Positions 8,300 to 18,097 of a stretch of 22,397 nucleotides of DNA are shown here, piece by piece (the first letter of the stretch is position 1; every line of letters starts with the position of its first letter). The position numbers were made by a program, and so were the translations under genes. Under the pieces are notes generated by a model. The model did not search any database. It was given only the letters and a program-made list of their open reading frames with translations, and was not told where the DNA came from. This DNA is from Novosphingopyxis sp038234155 (GTDB taxonomy: Bacteria; Pseudomonadota; Alphaproteobacteria; Sphingomonadales; Sphingomonadaceae): positions 1 to 22,397 of the forward strand of contig JBBSUT010000026.1 in NCBI GenBank assembly GCA_038234155.1, read 5' to 3'.

Positions 8300-8338
8300 G
8301 ATGATCGCGGCGCTACGACCCGCGTTGGCGGGCCTGCT

Positions 8339-8548
8339 TTAATGAACGGTGCCGCCGGACCGCGGTGTGGACAGGAACAGGATCAGCCGCTCGATCTGCC
8401 GCCAGCGGCAAAAGCTGATATGATTGCCCAAGCCGCGGCTCTGCTCCGCGCGCTCGGCCGCTTCCAGCCCCGCCGCTTTGCCGTAACTGCGCATCAACAG
8501 CTCGGCGTCGCTCACATCGCCGCGCCGGATCATGATCGGTGTTTGCAT
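8339..8548 (-). CDS. Small hypothetical protein, 69 aa
   Basis: I cannot name this gene with certainty. A 69-residue reading frame starts at 8548 (MQTPIMIRRG) with AAGG about 9 bases upstream; a second start, MIRRGDV, is possible. The central segment DVSDAELLMRSYGKAAGLEA, then AAERAEQSRG and RWRQIERLILFLS, looks like an amphipathic alpha-helical pair. It resembles short Ala/Arg-rich proteins found in sphingomonads, in which a tryptophan before the last helix is common. That resemblance is from memory. Codon choice is GC-rich like the neighbours. It lies between argC (convergent) and a plus-strand membrane peptide. A weak CCCGC/GCGGG hairpin (8319-8332) sits beyond its stop. No function is proposed. 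Confidence 0.55.
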   Translation of the reverse strand: MQTPIMIRRGDVSDAELLMRSYGKAAGLEAAERAEQSRGLGNHISFCRWRQIERLILFLSTPRSGGTVH

Positions 8549-8694
8549 CGGGTACCTTGCTTCCGCGCCGCGCCATCGCGTGCCGCGGTCCACCCTCTAT
8601 GCGCGCGGTGATGGACGAAGATTGAAACGGATTGGTTGACGACCGGTTCACGATGTTGCGGCCAACACCCTTGCTCTTGCTGCCGAGCGGTGCG

Positions 8695-8886
8695 ATGTCC
8701 GCGCGCATGCCAACTCCCCCTCCCCAAAACCCCGTCGCGGGCGGATTTTTCATGGCGGCCGGTCTGCTGGTTGGCGCGCTGATCGGCATGTTTCGGGGCC
8801 AGTCCTCGCTGTACATGATCGGCGGTCTGATCATCGGCAGCGCCATTGCCCTGATGATATGGCTACGAGACCGCCCCCGGCGCTGA
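8695..8886 (+). CDS. Small membrane protein with two helices, 63 aa
   Basis: An unassigned short protein. After a proline-rich head (MPTPPPQNPV), two hydrophobic helices are visible: about residues 15-33 (GGFFMAAGLLVGALIGMF) and 38-56 (LYMIGGLIIGSAIALMIWL), ending in the basic tail RDRPRR. This layout, with glycine-zipper-like helices and a basic cytoplasmic end, fits a small inner-membrane hairpin protein. The start is uncertain. ATG at 8695 or 8707 keeps only the membrane hairpin; upstream in-frame TTG (8632) and ATG (8653) add a leucine-rich stretch. It lies 51 bp before the sorbosone-dehydrogenase-like gene on the same strand, so the two may be cotranscribed. No function can be assigned. 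Confidence 0.6.
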   Translation: MSARMPTPPPQNPVAGGFFMAAGLLVGALIGMFRGQSSLYMIGGLIIGSAIALMIWLRDRPRR

Positions 8887-8937
8887 AATTGCCGCTGGGC
8901 GCTTGTCAGCGAGGGCGCGGCGGATTACGTTTTTGCG

Positions 8938-10287
8938 ATGCGCAAACATATCAGGAATATCGCCATTATCGCCGTCGTTCTGGCTGCGGGCATCATTTTC
9001 TGGCTGACCAGGCCGGACGTGGCACAGGTGCCCATGGACCAGATGGTGGGTGTCGAGCCGGTGCTGGGCGATCCCCGGCCGCAGACGATCCCGACGGTGG
9101 AGATTGCAGACGTTGCGCGCTGGACGGCGGCCCAGAAGCCCGTCGCGGCGCAGGGCCTCACCGTCACGCGCTATGCCCAAGGTTTGGATCATCCGCGTAA
9201 CATGTACGCCATGCCCAACGGTGATTTGCTGGTGGCGGAAAGCAACAGCCCGCCGCGCGGCAGCAACGGCATCGAAGGCTGGGTGATGAAGCAGTTGCTC
9301 CGCAAGGCCGGGGCGGCCACGCCGTCGGCCAATCGTATCACGCTGCTGCGTGATGGCGACGGCAACGGCACAGTCGATCAGCGTACCATTTTTCTGCAGG
9401 GGCTGAATTCGCCTTTCGGCATGGCAGTGGTCGGCAACCGGTTCTTCGTAGCCAACACCGACGGCGTGCTGGAATACCCCTATCAGCCAGGACAGACTCA
9501 GATCTCCGCGCCGGGACGGCTGATCTACAAACTCAACGCCAAGGCGCCCAACAACCACTGGACGCGCAATCTGGCGGTGAATCCGGACCAGACGAAGTTG
9601 TATATTTCAGTCGGCTCCAACAGCAATATCGGTGAAAATGGGCTGGACACCGAGAAGGGCCGGGCGATGGTGCTCGAATATGATCTGAAAACGGGCAAGA
9701 CGATTCCGTTCGCCGTGGGTATGCGCAATCCGGTGGGACTGGCCTTCTACCCCGGAAGCAACACGCTCTGGACCGTCGTGAATGAGCGCGACATGCTCGG
9801 TTCCGATCTGGTGCCGGATTATCTGGCGGAGGTGGAGTTTGGCGCGGACTATGGATGGCCGTGGCATTATTGGGGTGGCTATATCGATCCACGGGTAGAA
9901 CCCGGACGGCCGGAAAAGCGGCAATATGAGCGGCGGCCGGACTATTCGCTCGGGGCACATGTGGCGCCGCTCGGCCTGATCTTCGCGGACAAGGCGCAGC
10001 TCGGAGATATCTTCGGGAGCGGCGCGTTTGTAGCGCGGCACGGCAGTTGGAACCGCCAGCCGGTTTCGGGCTATGACGTGATTTTCGTGCCATTCCGTGC
10101 TGGCCGCCCTGTCGGCAAACCTCTGAATGTGCTGCAGGGGTTTCTGGACGAGGATGGCAATGCGCAAGGCCGCCCCACCATGTTGGCCGCAGACAGGACG
10201 GGCGCGCTGCTGGTCAGCGATGATGTCGGGAATGTCATCTGGCGCGTCGCGCCGCAGCGCGCTCCGGCATCGCAGCCTGGCAGCTGA
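8938..10287 (+). CDS. Membrane-anchored sorbosone/glucose dehydrogenase-like PQQ protein
   Basis: A 449-residue protein of the soluble glucose dehydrogenase / L-sorbosone dehydrogenase beta-propeller group (COG2133-like). An N-terminal hydrophobic segment (about 8-23, after basic MRKHIR) is an anchor or uncleaved signal, placing the propeller in the periplasm. Family patterns visible in order are LDHPRNMYAMPNGDLLVAES (83-102), LYISVGSNSNIGENG, GMRNPVGLAFYP, the segment GADYGWPWHYWGG, and RHGSWNR near the end. Relatives oxidise sugars or aldehydes with PQQ; whether this one binds PQQ or oxidises anything cannot be read. No PQQ-synthesis genes are in the window. The start has no strong ribosome site. 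The gene is followed by rpoZ in the same direction, 109 bp away. Confidence 0.88.
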   Translation: MRKHIRNIAIIAVVLAAGIIFWLTRPDVAQVPMDQMVGVEPVLGDPRPQTIPTVEIADVARWTAAQKPVAAQGLTVTRYAQGLDHPRNMYAMPNGDLLVAESNSPPRGSNGIEGWVMKQLLRKAGAATPSANRITLLRDGDGNGTVDQRTIFLQGLNSPFGMAVVGNRFFVANTDGVLEYPYQPGQTQISAPGRLIYKLNAKAPNNHWTRNLAVNPDQTKLYISVGSNSNIGENGLDTEKGRAMVLEYDLKTGKTIPFAVGMRNPVGLAFYPGSNTLWTVVNERDMLGSDLVPDYLAEVEFGADYGWPWHYWGGYIDPRVEPGRPEKRQYERRPDYSLGAHVAPLGLIFADKAQLGDIFGSGAFVARHGSWNRQPVSGYDVIFVPFRAGRPVGKPLNVLQGFLDEDGNAQGRPTMLAADRTGALLVSDDVGNVIWRVAPQRAPASQPGS

Positions 10288-10323
10288 CAGCTTCGTTTAC
10301 CGTCGAAGCGGGCGGCGCTTTGC

Positions 10324-10352
10324 TTGACTTGACGGGCACGAGCCCTTACGTG
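10324..10352 (+). promoter_or_regulatory. Candidate promoter of rpoZ
   Basis: TTGACT (10324-10329) resembles a -35 box. Seventeen bases later lies TACGTG (10347-10352) as a poor -10 box. The position, about 45 bases before the rpoZ start and after the stop of the previous gene, is sensible, but the -10 match is weak. An overlapping TTGACG (10329-10334) is an alternative -35 element. Confidence 0.3.
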
Positions 10353-10396
10353 CAGCCGGTCTGAATTCCCCAATATCATGAACTCAAGGAGCCGTT

Positions 10397-10732
10397 ATGG
10401 CGCGCGTTACCGTGGAAGATTGCGTCGACAAGGTGTCGAACCGTTTCGATCTGGTCCTCTTTGCAGCCGAGCGTGCGCGCGAAATTTCGGGCGGCGCTGA
10501 CCTTACGATTGACCGCGACCGGGACAAGAACCCCGTCGTCGCGCTGCGCGAGATCGCGGAGGCCACCGTCAAGCCGAAGCATCTCGAGGAAGGCCTCATC
10601 CAGTCGCTGCAAAAGGTGCAGGTGGATGACGACGACGAGATCGCGGAGGTGGGCTCGCTCAGCCAGTCCGCCGAGGCATTGCGCGTGACAGCCGCCGCAC
10701 CGGCGCGCTCCGCCGGCGTTGCCCGCGATTAA
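10397..10732 (+). CDS. rpoZ: RNA polymerase omega subunit
   Basis: A 111-residue omega subunit, which helps assemble the beta-prime subunit into RNA polymerase. The conserved core is MARVTVEDCVDKVSNRFDLV (1-20), then AAERAREISGG and KNPVVALREIAE (about 43-54). The C-terminal acidic stretch (QVDDDDEIAEV) and an Ala-rich tail are common in alphaproteobacterial forms. The start has a consensus AAGGAG (10386-10391) five bases upstream. In many proteobacteria rpoZ is followed by relA/spoT. Here it stands alone and is closed by a strong terminator at 10754. Confidence 0.97.
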   Translation: MARVTVEDCVDKVSNRFDLVLFAAERAREISGGADLTIDRDRDKNPVVALREIAEATVKPKHLEEGLIQSLQKVQVDDDDEIAEVGSLSQSAEALRVTAAAPARSAGVARD

Positions 10733-10753
10733 GTGCTATTGCATCGGATCGCT

Positions 10754-10783
10754 AAAAAAGGCGGCTTTCGAGCCGCCTTTTTT
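10754..10783. terminator. Strong UUCG-loop terminator, usable in both directions
   Basis: A perfect 13-bp stem, AAAAAAGGCGGCT (10754-10766) with AGCCGCCTTTTTT (10771-10783), encloses a TTCG tetraloop and has a T-run on either strand. It lies 21 bases after the rpoZ stop. On the minus strand it is about 50 bases beyond the stop of the convergent DUF3857 gene, so it can terminate both. Confidence 0.92.
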
Positions 10784-10835
10784 ATGGCCGGCGCGATCGG
10801 CTGGCCCCATGTGCGGAAACCGATCGGCGCTTGGT

Positions 10836-13619
10836 TCAGTTGTCGAGATTCCAGATTTTAACTTCCAGCGGAAGCTCCGGATCGACCATCAGGGCCAGTT
10901 CCCGTTGCCGTTTTCCTTCGCCGCCGCCGGTGGCCATGCCAAGGAAATAGCGGGCGTGGCTGGAATCGGGATAGGCCAGAAGCGCCGAACGCCAGTCATC
11001 CGCGGCGTCGTCCTTGCGTCCCAACCGCCAGTGGACCATTCCGCGGTTCTCCAAGGCATCGGAGCTGTTCTCGCTCAGTTCTGCGGCGCGGGTGCAGTCC
11101 TTAAGGGCGCTGTCCAGCGCGATGCCGTAACCCGCCTTCAGATCGCAACGAGCGCGGAATAGCTGCGCATCTCCGGGTTTGCGCGCGAACGCGGCATCCA
11201 TGACCGCCAATGCCTTATCTGGTTGCCCGGCTTGGGCCAGCGCCTTGGCATGGACAATATCGAGATCGTTCTGCTCAACACCCATTGAGCCGAACGCTTC
11301 GAGCGCAGCTAGCATCTCGTCCGGACGGCTATGCAGCCAATAGATCTTGGCCATCTGATACATCGCGGTGTCCGATGCCGGCTCCAGCGCGCGCGCATTC
11401 TCCACCGACTCCAATGCTGCTTCCGGATCACCGAGTTCCTGCAGTGCAGACATCCAGAGATAATTGTCCGCATCCGGTTGGGCTGCCAAAACAATATTCA
11501 GATCTGCGATGGCGGCGGGATAGTCGCCGATTTTGCTCAGGAAGCCGGCGCGCGCAAGACGTGCGCTCATATCGTCGGGATCGGCCTGCGATACTGCCTC
11601 ATCATAGGCGGCACGCAACGCCTTGGCCTGCCCAGCCTTGTCCGCCAGCCGGACGGCAACATTCAGGCTCTCGGTATCCCCGGGGGCCAGCAGCCGCACT
11701 TTTTCCGCCTTGGCCTTCGCTATGGCCGTACGGATCGCGGGTAGTTGATCGGCGGTAATCTCGTTGGCGATGGTCCGTTCGGACAGCGTGGCTTCGACGC
11801 GGTTTGTGTCCATCGCATAGGCATAGGTATATTGGGTTCCCGCGATCGTTTGATCAAATGACAGCGGCCCCTTCATTTCGAAAGCCTGTCCGGTTTTGGG
11901 CAGGATGATGCTGACGCGACGGCTCTCGAACGCCGGGTGTGGCATCTTGACCGGTATTTCGCGCCAGGCGGCCCGGCTGCGATCGGCGTTAAAGCGGATC
12001 GATTCGACGGGCGGCTCCATTTCGGTCTGATACCGTTGATCCCGCCAAATCCAGTCGTACGTCTCGATGCTCCGACCGGTCAGGATCGCTGTGCGGTAGT
12101 CATCGGTAAACCGCAAGCTGTGAGCGGTAACGATCGCTTCGTTGCCGAGACCTTTGATTATAGTGTCGAGCTGATCGCCGAAGCTCTTTTCATCGAGCTG
12201 CGCCTGCAGACCCTTGAGAGCGGCTACCACGTCCCCGGTCAGCGTAACCTTGGTTTCGGCGATCACCGGCAGGCCGAGGCCGGCGCTGATATCGATAATC
12301 CGCTCCATCATCGCGGTCGGTTGGCTGAGCGGACGCACGGGCACGTCGATCAGTCCGGTGCCTGCGGGCGTCAGCGGTAATGCCACGTAGAAATTGGATA
12401 CATCGGCTATGTTCGAAGCGGTGGTGCCCTGCGCCGTGCCGTCGAGCCAATAGTCCCGGTCGTCGATCGACGCGCGCACCACCACATGATCGAACGGATA
12501 GAAGCCGGGCTTGAGCCGCGCGACCGCATCGCCGTCCTCAGCGCTGACCATCATGGGCTGCGCCGTGATGCCCAGTTCGCGCAGCACCGTGAGCAGCAGC
12601 AGTGTCTTGGCCTTGCAGTCACCGTAGCGTTGTTCCCAGGTGGAATCCGGTGTTTGCGGCGTGTAATTGCCAAAATCCATGCCCTTGTAGAGATAGCGGA
12701 CCTTGGATTGGACCAGGTCCACCGCGGAGACCATGCGTGCCATCGGGTCTTTGCCGGCAGCAGCAATTTTGGCGACCTCTTTGGCCAGATCGCCATCAGA
12801 GGCAAAACCAGCCCGTTCCTCGTAGAGCGCGGATGCCGTCCGACTGACCGCCTCCCAATCGCCAAAGGTGGTGTAACTGATGAACGGAGGAAGGACGAAG
12901 CGCGATGGGGCCTGATCGGGTTGATCTTTGGCCTTGGGCAGCACGCCCTCGAACCGGACCTCGCGCATTCCGTCGCGGCGCTCTTCGGTTAGGTCCACGC
13001 CCTCCGACGCGGCCCAGTTGAGCGTTGTTGTTTCCGGCCAGAGTAGCCGCATCTGGTATCGCCCGACCTCAACGGGCGCGCGCGGCAGAGTTTGCAGTCC
13101 AGCAACATGTCCTTGGAGCGCGGGGTCATCGTCCACGCGGCTGTACTGAAGGCGGATGATATCGCCCAGTTGCAGGCCAGTGAGTTGCATCGTGGCCGTC
13201 AGCGCGCCATCGATTGACAGCTTCTCCAGATTGGCTTCGCGGCGGATCACATCGAATCCGCTGCCGTCTCCCAGCGCGTCGATCGTCTTTCCATCGCGAA
13301 CGATGTCGACAGCGTGCACGAGAATGTCCTGGGTATCGGGTTGCCATTCGATCTTTACATTGCCCGCGCTCGACAGCATCTCGGGCGATATGACCTGATA
13401 AGCGGCGTCAGAAAAGGCAGTGCTTTTGCCGCCTGCGATCTGGATTTGGTTATCGTAGAGCAGGAAGACCTTTTTGTCGCCTTCCTCGGGGGGTGGCAGA
13501 GTGCTCACCGTCGCCCATGCTGGCGGTGGGGCCAGTTGCGGCCGCTCCTGCGCTATGGCCATTGCCGAACTGGACAAAAGCGCTGCCAAAAGTGCGCCGT
13601 GGACGAACCTTAACCCCAT
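10836..13619 (-). CDS. Exported DUF3857 / transglutaminase-like / TPR protein
   Basis: A 927-residue protein. A signal peptide is seen at 1-23 (MGLRFVHGALLAALLSSSAM, likely cleaved after AIA). A DUF3857 beta-rich domain spans about 50-230. A transglutaminase-like cysteine-protease fold spans about 300-400, with a complete triad: C335 in GDCKAK, H378 in FDHVVV and D393 in LDGTA. A further beta domain runs to about 620. The C-terminal part (about 640-900) is a series of TPR-like helix pairs such as ARLARAGFLSKIGDYPAAIA and ALENRGMVHWRLGRKDDAAD. The intact triad suggests catalysis (peptide or isopeptide cleavage or crosslinking) in the periplasm, but no substrate is known for this architecture. 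The start has AGGGGGGAG upstream. It is flanked by terminators on both sides, so it is probably its own transcription unit. Confidence 0.9.
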   Translation of the reverse strand: MGLRFVHGALLAALLSSSAMAIAQERPQLAPPPAWATVSTLPPPEEGDKKVFLLYDNQIQIAGGKSTAFSDAAYQVISPEMLSSAGNVKIEWQPDTQDILVHAVDIVRDGKTIDALGDGSGFDVIRREANLEKLSIDGALTATMQLTGLQLGDIIRLQYSRVDDDPALQGHVAGLQTLPRAPVEVGRYQMRLLWPETTTLNWAASEGVDLTEERRDGMREVRFEGVLPKAKDQPDQAPSRFVLPPFISYTTFGDWEAVSRTASALYEERAGFASDGDLAKEVAKIAAAGKDPMARMVSAVDLVQSKVRYLYKGMDFGNYTPQTPDSTWEQRYGDCKAKTLLLLTVLRELGITAQPMMVSAEDGDAVARLKPGFYPFDHVVVRASIDDRDYWLDGTAQGTTASNIADVSNFYVALPLTPAGTGLIDVPVRPLSQPTAMMERIIDISAGLGLPVIAETKVTLTGDVVAALKGLQAQLDEKSFGDQLDTIIKGLGNEAIVTAHSLRFTDDYRTAILTGRSIETYDWIWRDQRYQTEMEPPVESIRFNADRSRAAWREIPVKMPHPAFESRRVSIILPKTGQAFEMKGPLSFDQTIAGTQYTYAYAMDTNRVEATLSERTIANEITADQLPAIRTAIAKAKAEKVRLLAPGDTESLNVAVRLADKAGQAKALRAAYDEAVSQADPDDMSARLARAGFLSKIGDYPAAIADLNIVLAAQPDADNYLWMSALQELGDPEAALESVENARALEPASDTAMYQMAKIYWLHSRPDEMLAALEAFGSMGVEQNDLDIVHAKALAQAGQPDKALAVMDAAFARKPGDAQLFRARCDLKAGYGIALDSALKDCTRAAELSENSSDALENRGMVHWRLGRKDDAADDWRSALLAYPDSSHARYFLGMATGGGEGKRQRELALMVDPELPLEVKIWNLDN

Positions 13620-13666
13620 ATTGAAACTCCCCCCTAGATCGGAAGTACCATAACCAAGGGCTGGAC

Positions 13667-13698
13667 AAAGAAAAGGGCCGCGAGCGGCCCTTTTCTTT
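13667..13698 (-). terminator. Intrinsic terminator of ftsH
   Basis: The stem AAAGAAAAGGGCCG (13667-13680) pairs perfectly with CGGCCCTTTTCTTT (13685-13698) around a four-base CGAG loop. On the minus strand the stem is followed by a TTTTCTTT tract. It lies about 55 bases beyond the ftsH stop and just before the start of the DUF3857 gene, separating the two units. Confidence 0.85.
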
Positions 13699-13751
13699 TG
13701 ATCTTGGTACGTGGCCCATTTGCATCAGCGAGCCATGAACCCTTTCGCTGT

Positions 13752-15707
<1,956 letters not shown>

Positions 15708-15741
15708 CTTGTGCTCCAATCCAACCCCATCAATGTAGGTC

Positions 15742-15774
15742 GCCATTGGTGAATGGCAACATAACGCCATGGCG
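15742..15774. repeat. Clustered GCCAT palindromes upstream of ftsH
   Basis: GCCATT (15742-15747) and AATGGC (15752-15757) form a 6-bp hairpin around GGTG. Eight bases away is the perfect palindrome CGCCATGGCG (15765-15774). The motif GCCAT therefore occurs in four orientations within 33 bp, 35-67 bases before the ftsH start. This could be an operator or leader structure, or chance in GC-rich DNA. Confidence 0.35.
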
Positions 15775-15793
15775 GTTTGTGGCGATTTCTACG

Positions 15794-15985
15794 TTAGATA
15801 GCATACCGAACCGATTTCGCGGTGCGAGAAGTGACATGGGAGACAAACCGTTCGGGCGGCGTTCCGTTCAGCCGGTGCATGGCATCGATCAGCCGTGTGT
15901 TCGCTGACACTTCGCAATGGTGAAGGCGCGCGGCGTCCATGCGATCGCAATAACAGATCGGCGCGCGTGCAGGACGGCGCTGCAT
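15794..15985 (-). CDS. Possible small protein, 63 aa, between tilS and ftsH
   Basis: The 313-base stretch between the tilS stop and the ftsH start holds this one plausible minus-strand frame. From ATG 15985 (MQRRPARAPICYCDRM) it gives 63 residues; a shorter start, MDAARLHHCEV, is possible. Its middle uses G or C at most third positions and reads as a sensible mixed protein (ANTRLIDAMHRLNGTPPERF) with three cysteines. No ribosome site is convincing and no family is recognised. The end (SRTAKSVRYAI) lies about 90 bases before ftsH. It lies in the same direction as tilS and ftsH. A non-coding leader for ftsH is the alternative. Confidence 0.35.
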   Translation of the reverse strand: MQRRPARAPICYCDRMDAARLHHCEVSANTRLIDAMHRLNGTPPERFVSHVTSRTAKSVRYAI

Positions 15986-16020
15986 GTCGCCGACGCCGGC
16001 GCGAACAGCGGGCCGGCCGG

Positions 16021-16899
16021 TTATACGCCGCGCTGGGGTGCCGGCTCGATGTGCCAGCCGTCGGCGCGCGGCGTACACAGATGCGCGCCGACGCTGCAAC
16101 GCGCGCCATCGGTAAGCGTGTCCAGCGCTCGCGCGAGCGTATCGCCGCGCGGCGTCTCGCCCAGCAGTCCGAGCGCCCGGGCGAGCAGACGCCGCTGCAG
16201 CGCGCGCGGCAGGCCCTCGGCGTGCAGGATTAGACGCCCGGGCCCAGCCTGCGCGATGGCTCCGCGCTCTGCCTCCCGCGCGGTGATCCAGTCCAGCGCT
16301 GTATTGCCCTCGGCCAAGGCATCGGCCGTGCGTATAGCGGCGCGCGGGGGGAAGGCATCCGGATGATCCGCCAGCAGCGCGCGCATCCGCGCCCGGTCGA
16401 AGCGATGATCGCGGTTGCTCTGATCGTCCACGGCAGCCACGCCCGCAGCCGCGCAGGATGCGATCAGCTCGGCCTTGGTATAATCCAGCAGCGGGCGCAG
16501 CACTTTATCGTTGCGGCGCCGAATACCAGAAAGACCGGCCAGCCCGCTGCCGCGCGCCAATCGCATCAGCAGCGTCTCCAGTTGATCATCGGCATGGTGC
16601 GCGGTCGCCAGGAACGGTAGGCCGCGTTGCCGCCGCCAGTCATCGAGCAGCGCGTAGCGGGCGCGCCGCGCCGAAGATTGCAGATTGCCGACGATGGCGG
16701 CGGCGGGCCGCAACACTGTGTGGGGAATGGCGCGTTCGGCGCAGAGCGCGGCGACGAAAGCGGCTTCCTCGGCCGCCTCTGCGCGCAGCCCGTGGTCCAC
16801 CGTAGCGGCGGCGATCCTGCCCGGCATCGACCGGTGGGCCAAAAGCAGCAGCGCCGCGCTGTCGGGTCCGCCCGATACCGCCAGGCCCAGCCGCTCCAC
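16021..16899 (-). CDS. tilS: tRNA(Ile)-lysidine synthase
   Basis: TilS attaches lysine to cytidine 34 of the isoleucine tRNA that reads AUA, using ATP. The PP-loop motif SGGPDS is at residues 9-14 when counted from the GTG start at 16899. ATAHHADDQLETLLMRLARGSGLAGLSGI (a 29-residue stretch, key residues HHADDQLET) marks the conserved N-type ATPase core. With this start the protein has 292 residues and lacks the larger C-terminal domains of the E. coli enzyme. The start is doubtful. The frame stays open upstream and encodes family-like residues (RFAAGLIRAAGGPVERLGLA), but the only extra initiation codon is ATT at 16974, inside the end of cpoB. A stop closes the frame near 16998. It lies downstream of cpoB and upstream of ftsH, all on the minus strand. 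Confidence 0.93.
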   Translation of the reverse strand: MERLGLAVSGGPDSAALLLLAHRSMPGRIAAATVDHGLRAEAAEEAAFVAALCAERAIPHTVLRPAAAIVGNLQSSARRARYALLDDWRRQRGLPFLATAHHADDQLETLLMRLARGSGLAGLSGIRRRNDKVLRPLLDYTKAELIASCAAAGVAAVDDQSNRDHRFDRARMRALLADHPDAFPPRAAIRTADALAEGNTALDWITAREAERGAIAQAGPGRLILHAEGLPRALQRRLLARALGLLGETPRGDTLARALDTLTDGARCSVGAHLCTPRADGWHIEPAPQRGV

Positions 16900-16963
16900 A
16901 GGGCCGCCCGCAGCGCGGATCAGGCCTGCGGCAAACCGCTCTGTGCAGCGCGGCGGATCGGCT

Positions 16964-17926
16964 TTATTTGCAATTGGCCTTGGCCTTGCCTGCGGTCACC
17001 CGGCCTGCCAGCCGGCCCTTGGCATCATCGGGATAGACATCTGCCAGTTCGGCATAGGCCTGGCAGGCTTCTGACGTCTTGTTGAGCGAAGTCAGCGCCT
17101 GGCCCAGGAAGTACAGACTGTCGGCGGCCCGTTCGCCGCGCGGGTCCTTCTGGTAATTCTCGAGGAAATATTGCGCCGAGGTGGCCGGTTTGCCGTCATC
17201 GAGATAGGCGCGGCCGAGTAGGTTGCGTGCATGGCTGGCACGGGTTGACCTGGGGAAGTCCTTGACCGTCTTGGCCAGCTGCGCCTGCGCTTCGGGATAG
17301 AAACCGGCCTCCCACAGGCGATAGCCGTAGATATAGCTGTCGTCGGCCGCGTCGCTGGTCTTCGGCCGCTCGATCGCTGCGACGGCCTGCTGGCGCGCGG
17401 GCGTCGCCGCGGCAGCCGACTTCGGCGTTGCCGGTTTGGATGCGGCCGGCCTGGGTGTGGCGGATATGGGTGTTGCCGCGGTGGGCGCGTTGGACGGAGC
17501 GTCGGAAATTTGATCGACCGGCACGTCAGCGCCGCCGGTGGATGGTGTCGCGGCGGGCGCGGATTCCAGTTTGGCGAGGCGCGCCTGCAACGCGGTCAGC
17601 TGCGTTTCATATTGTCGCATCTGGTTGCCGCGTTCTTCCACCTGACCGGTCAGCCGGGCGAGCTGGCCCTCCAGCGCATCGACACGGGTCATCAGATTGC
17701 CGATGATAGTGATGTCGGTGGTGCTGCCCGGAAGACGGCTGGGCTGCTCTTGCGGCTTGATTTCAGGTTCGAAATAGCGGTCCGATGCGCCGGGAAAGAC
17801 TTTGCGTTGAAGCGCCCGAACCTCCTGCTCCAGCCGGTCTATCCGGCTGGGCACGCTGGCGTCCTGCGCAAGCGCGGCTGCGGGCATCAACATGGCCGCG
17901 GCCAGAATCAGAAATTTCAGTCGCAT
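16964..17926 (-). CDS. cpoB: Cell division coordinator CpoB (YbgF)
   Basis: A 320-residue periplasmic protein that in E. coli links Tol-Pal and PBP1B during envelope constriction. The signal peptide is 1-20 (ending AAALA, cut before Q21). Trimerising coiled-coil stretches are seen at about 24-43 and 76-121. An Ala/Pro/Thr-rich linker (122-190) leads to TPR repeats at 196-315 (DDSYIYGYRLWEAGFYPEAQ, then RNLLGRAYLDDGKPATSAQY). The start at 17926 has a strong GGGAGGA ribosome site. In many proteobacteria this gene closes the tolQRAB-pal operon. Here no tol or pal gene is adjacent: upstream is a RodZ-like gene (171 bp away) and downstream are tilS and ftsH, which suggests the tol-pal genes are elsewhere. 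Confidence 0.93.
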   Translation of the reverse strand: MRLKFLILAAAMLMPAAALAQDASVPSRIDRLEQEVRALQRKVFPGASDRYFEPEIKPQEQPSRLPGSTTDITIIGNLMTRVDALEGQLARLTGQVEERGNQMRQYETQLTALQARLAKLESAPAATPSTGGADVPVDQISDAPSNAPTAATPISATPRPAASKPATPKSAAAATPARQQAVAAIERPKTSDAADDSYIYGYRLWEAGFYPEAQAQLAKTVKDFPRSTRASHARNLLGRAYLDDGKPATSAQYFLENYQKDPRGERAADSLYFLGQALTSLNKTSEACQAYAELADVYPDDAKGRLAGRVTAGKAKANCK

Positions 17927-18097
17927 GCAATATCCTCCCGTTCCGGCGCTCCCTGCACCGGGTCCATTCCTGCCGCGCGCGCCATTTTTTTATTCGGCCG
18001 ATCGACCGGCGCCTGGCCCGCATCTTGAAAGCCGTCTTAACGATAAAGCAGCTGACGGCACAATGAATAGCCGCGGGAGCCTCTGCCGGGCAAACGC

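Noticed and set aside
8319..8332. CCCGC/GCGGG hairpin after argC as terminator
   Set aside because: It has a five-base stem and only a short CTTT tract some bases later; equally likely chance in GC-rich sequence.
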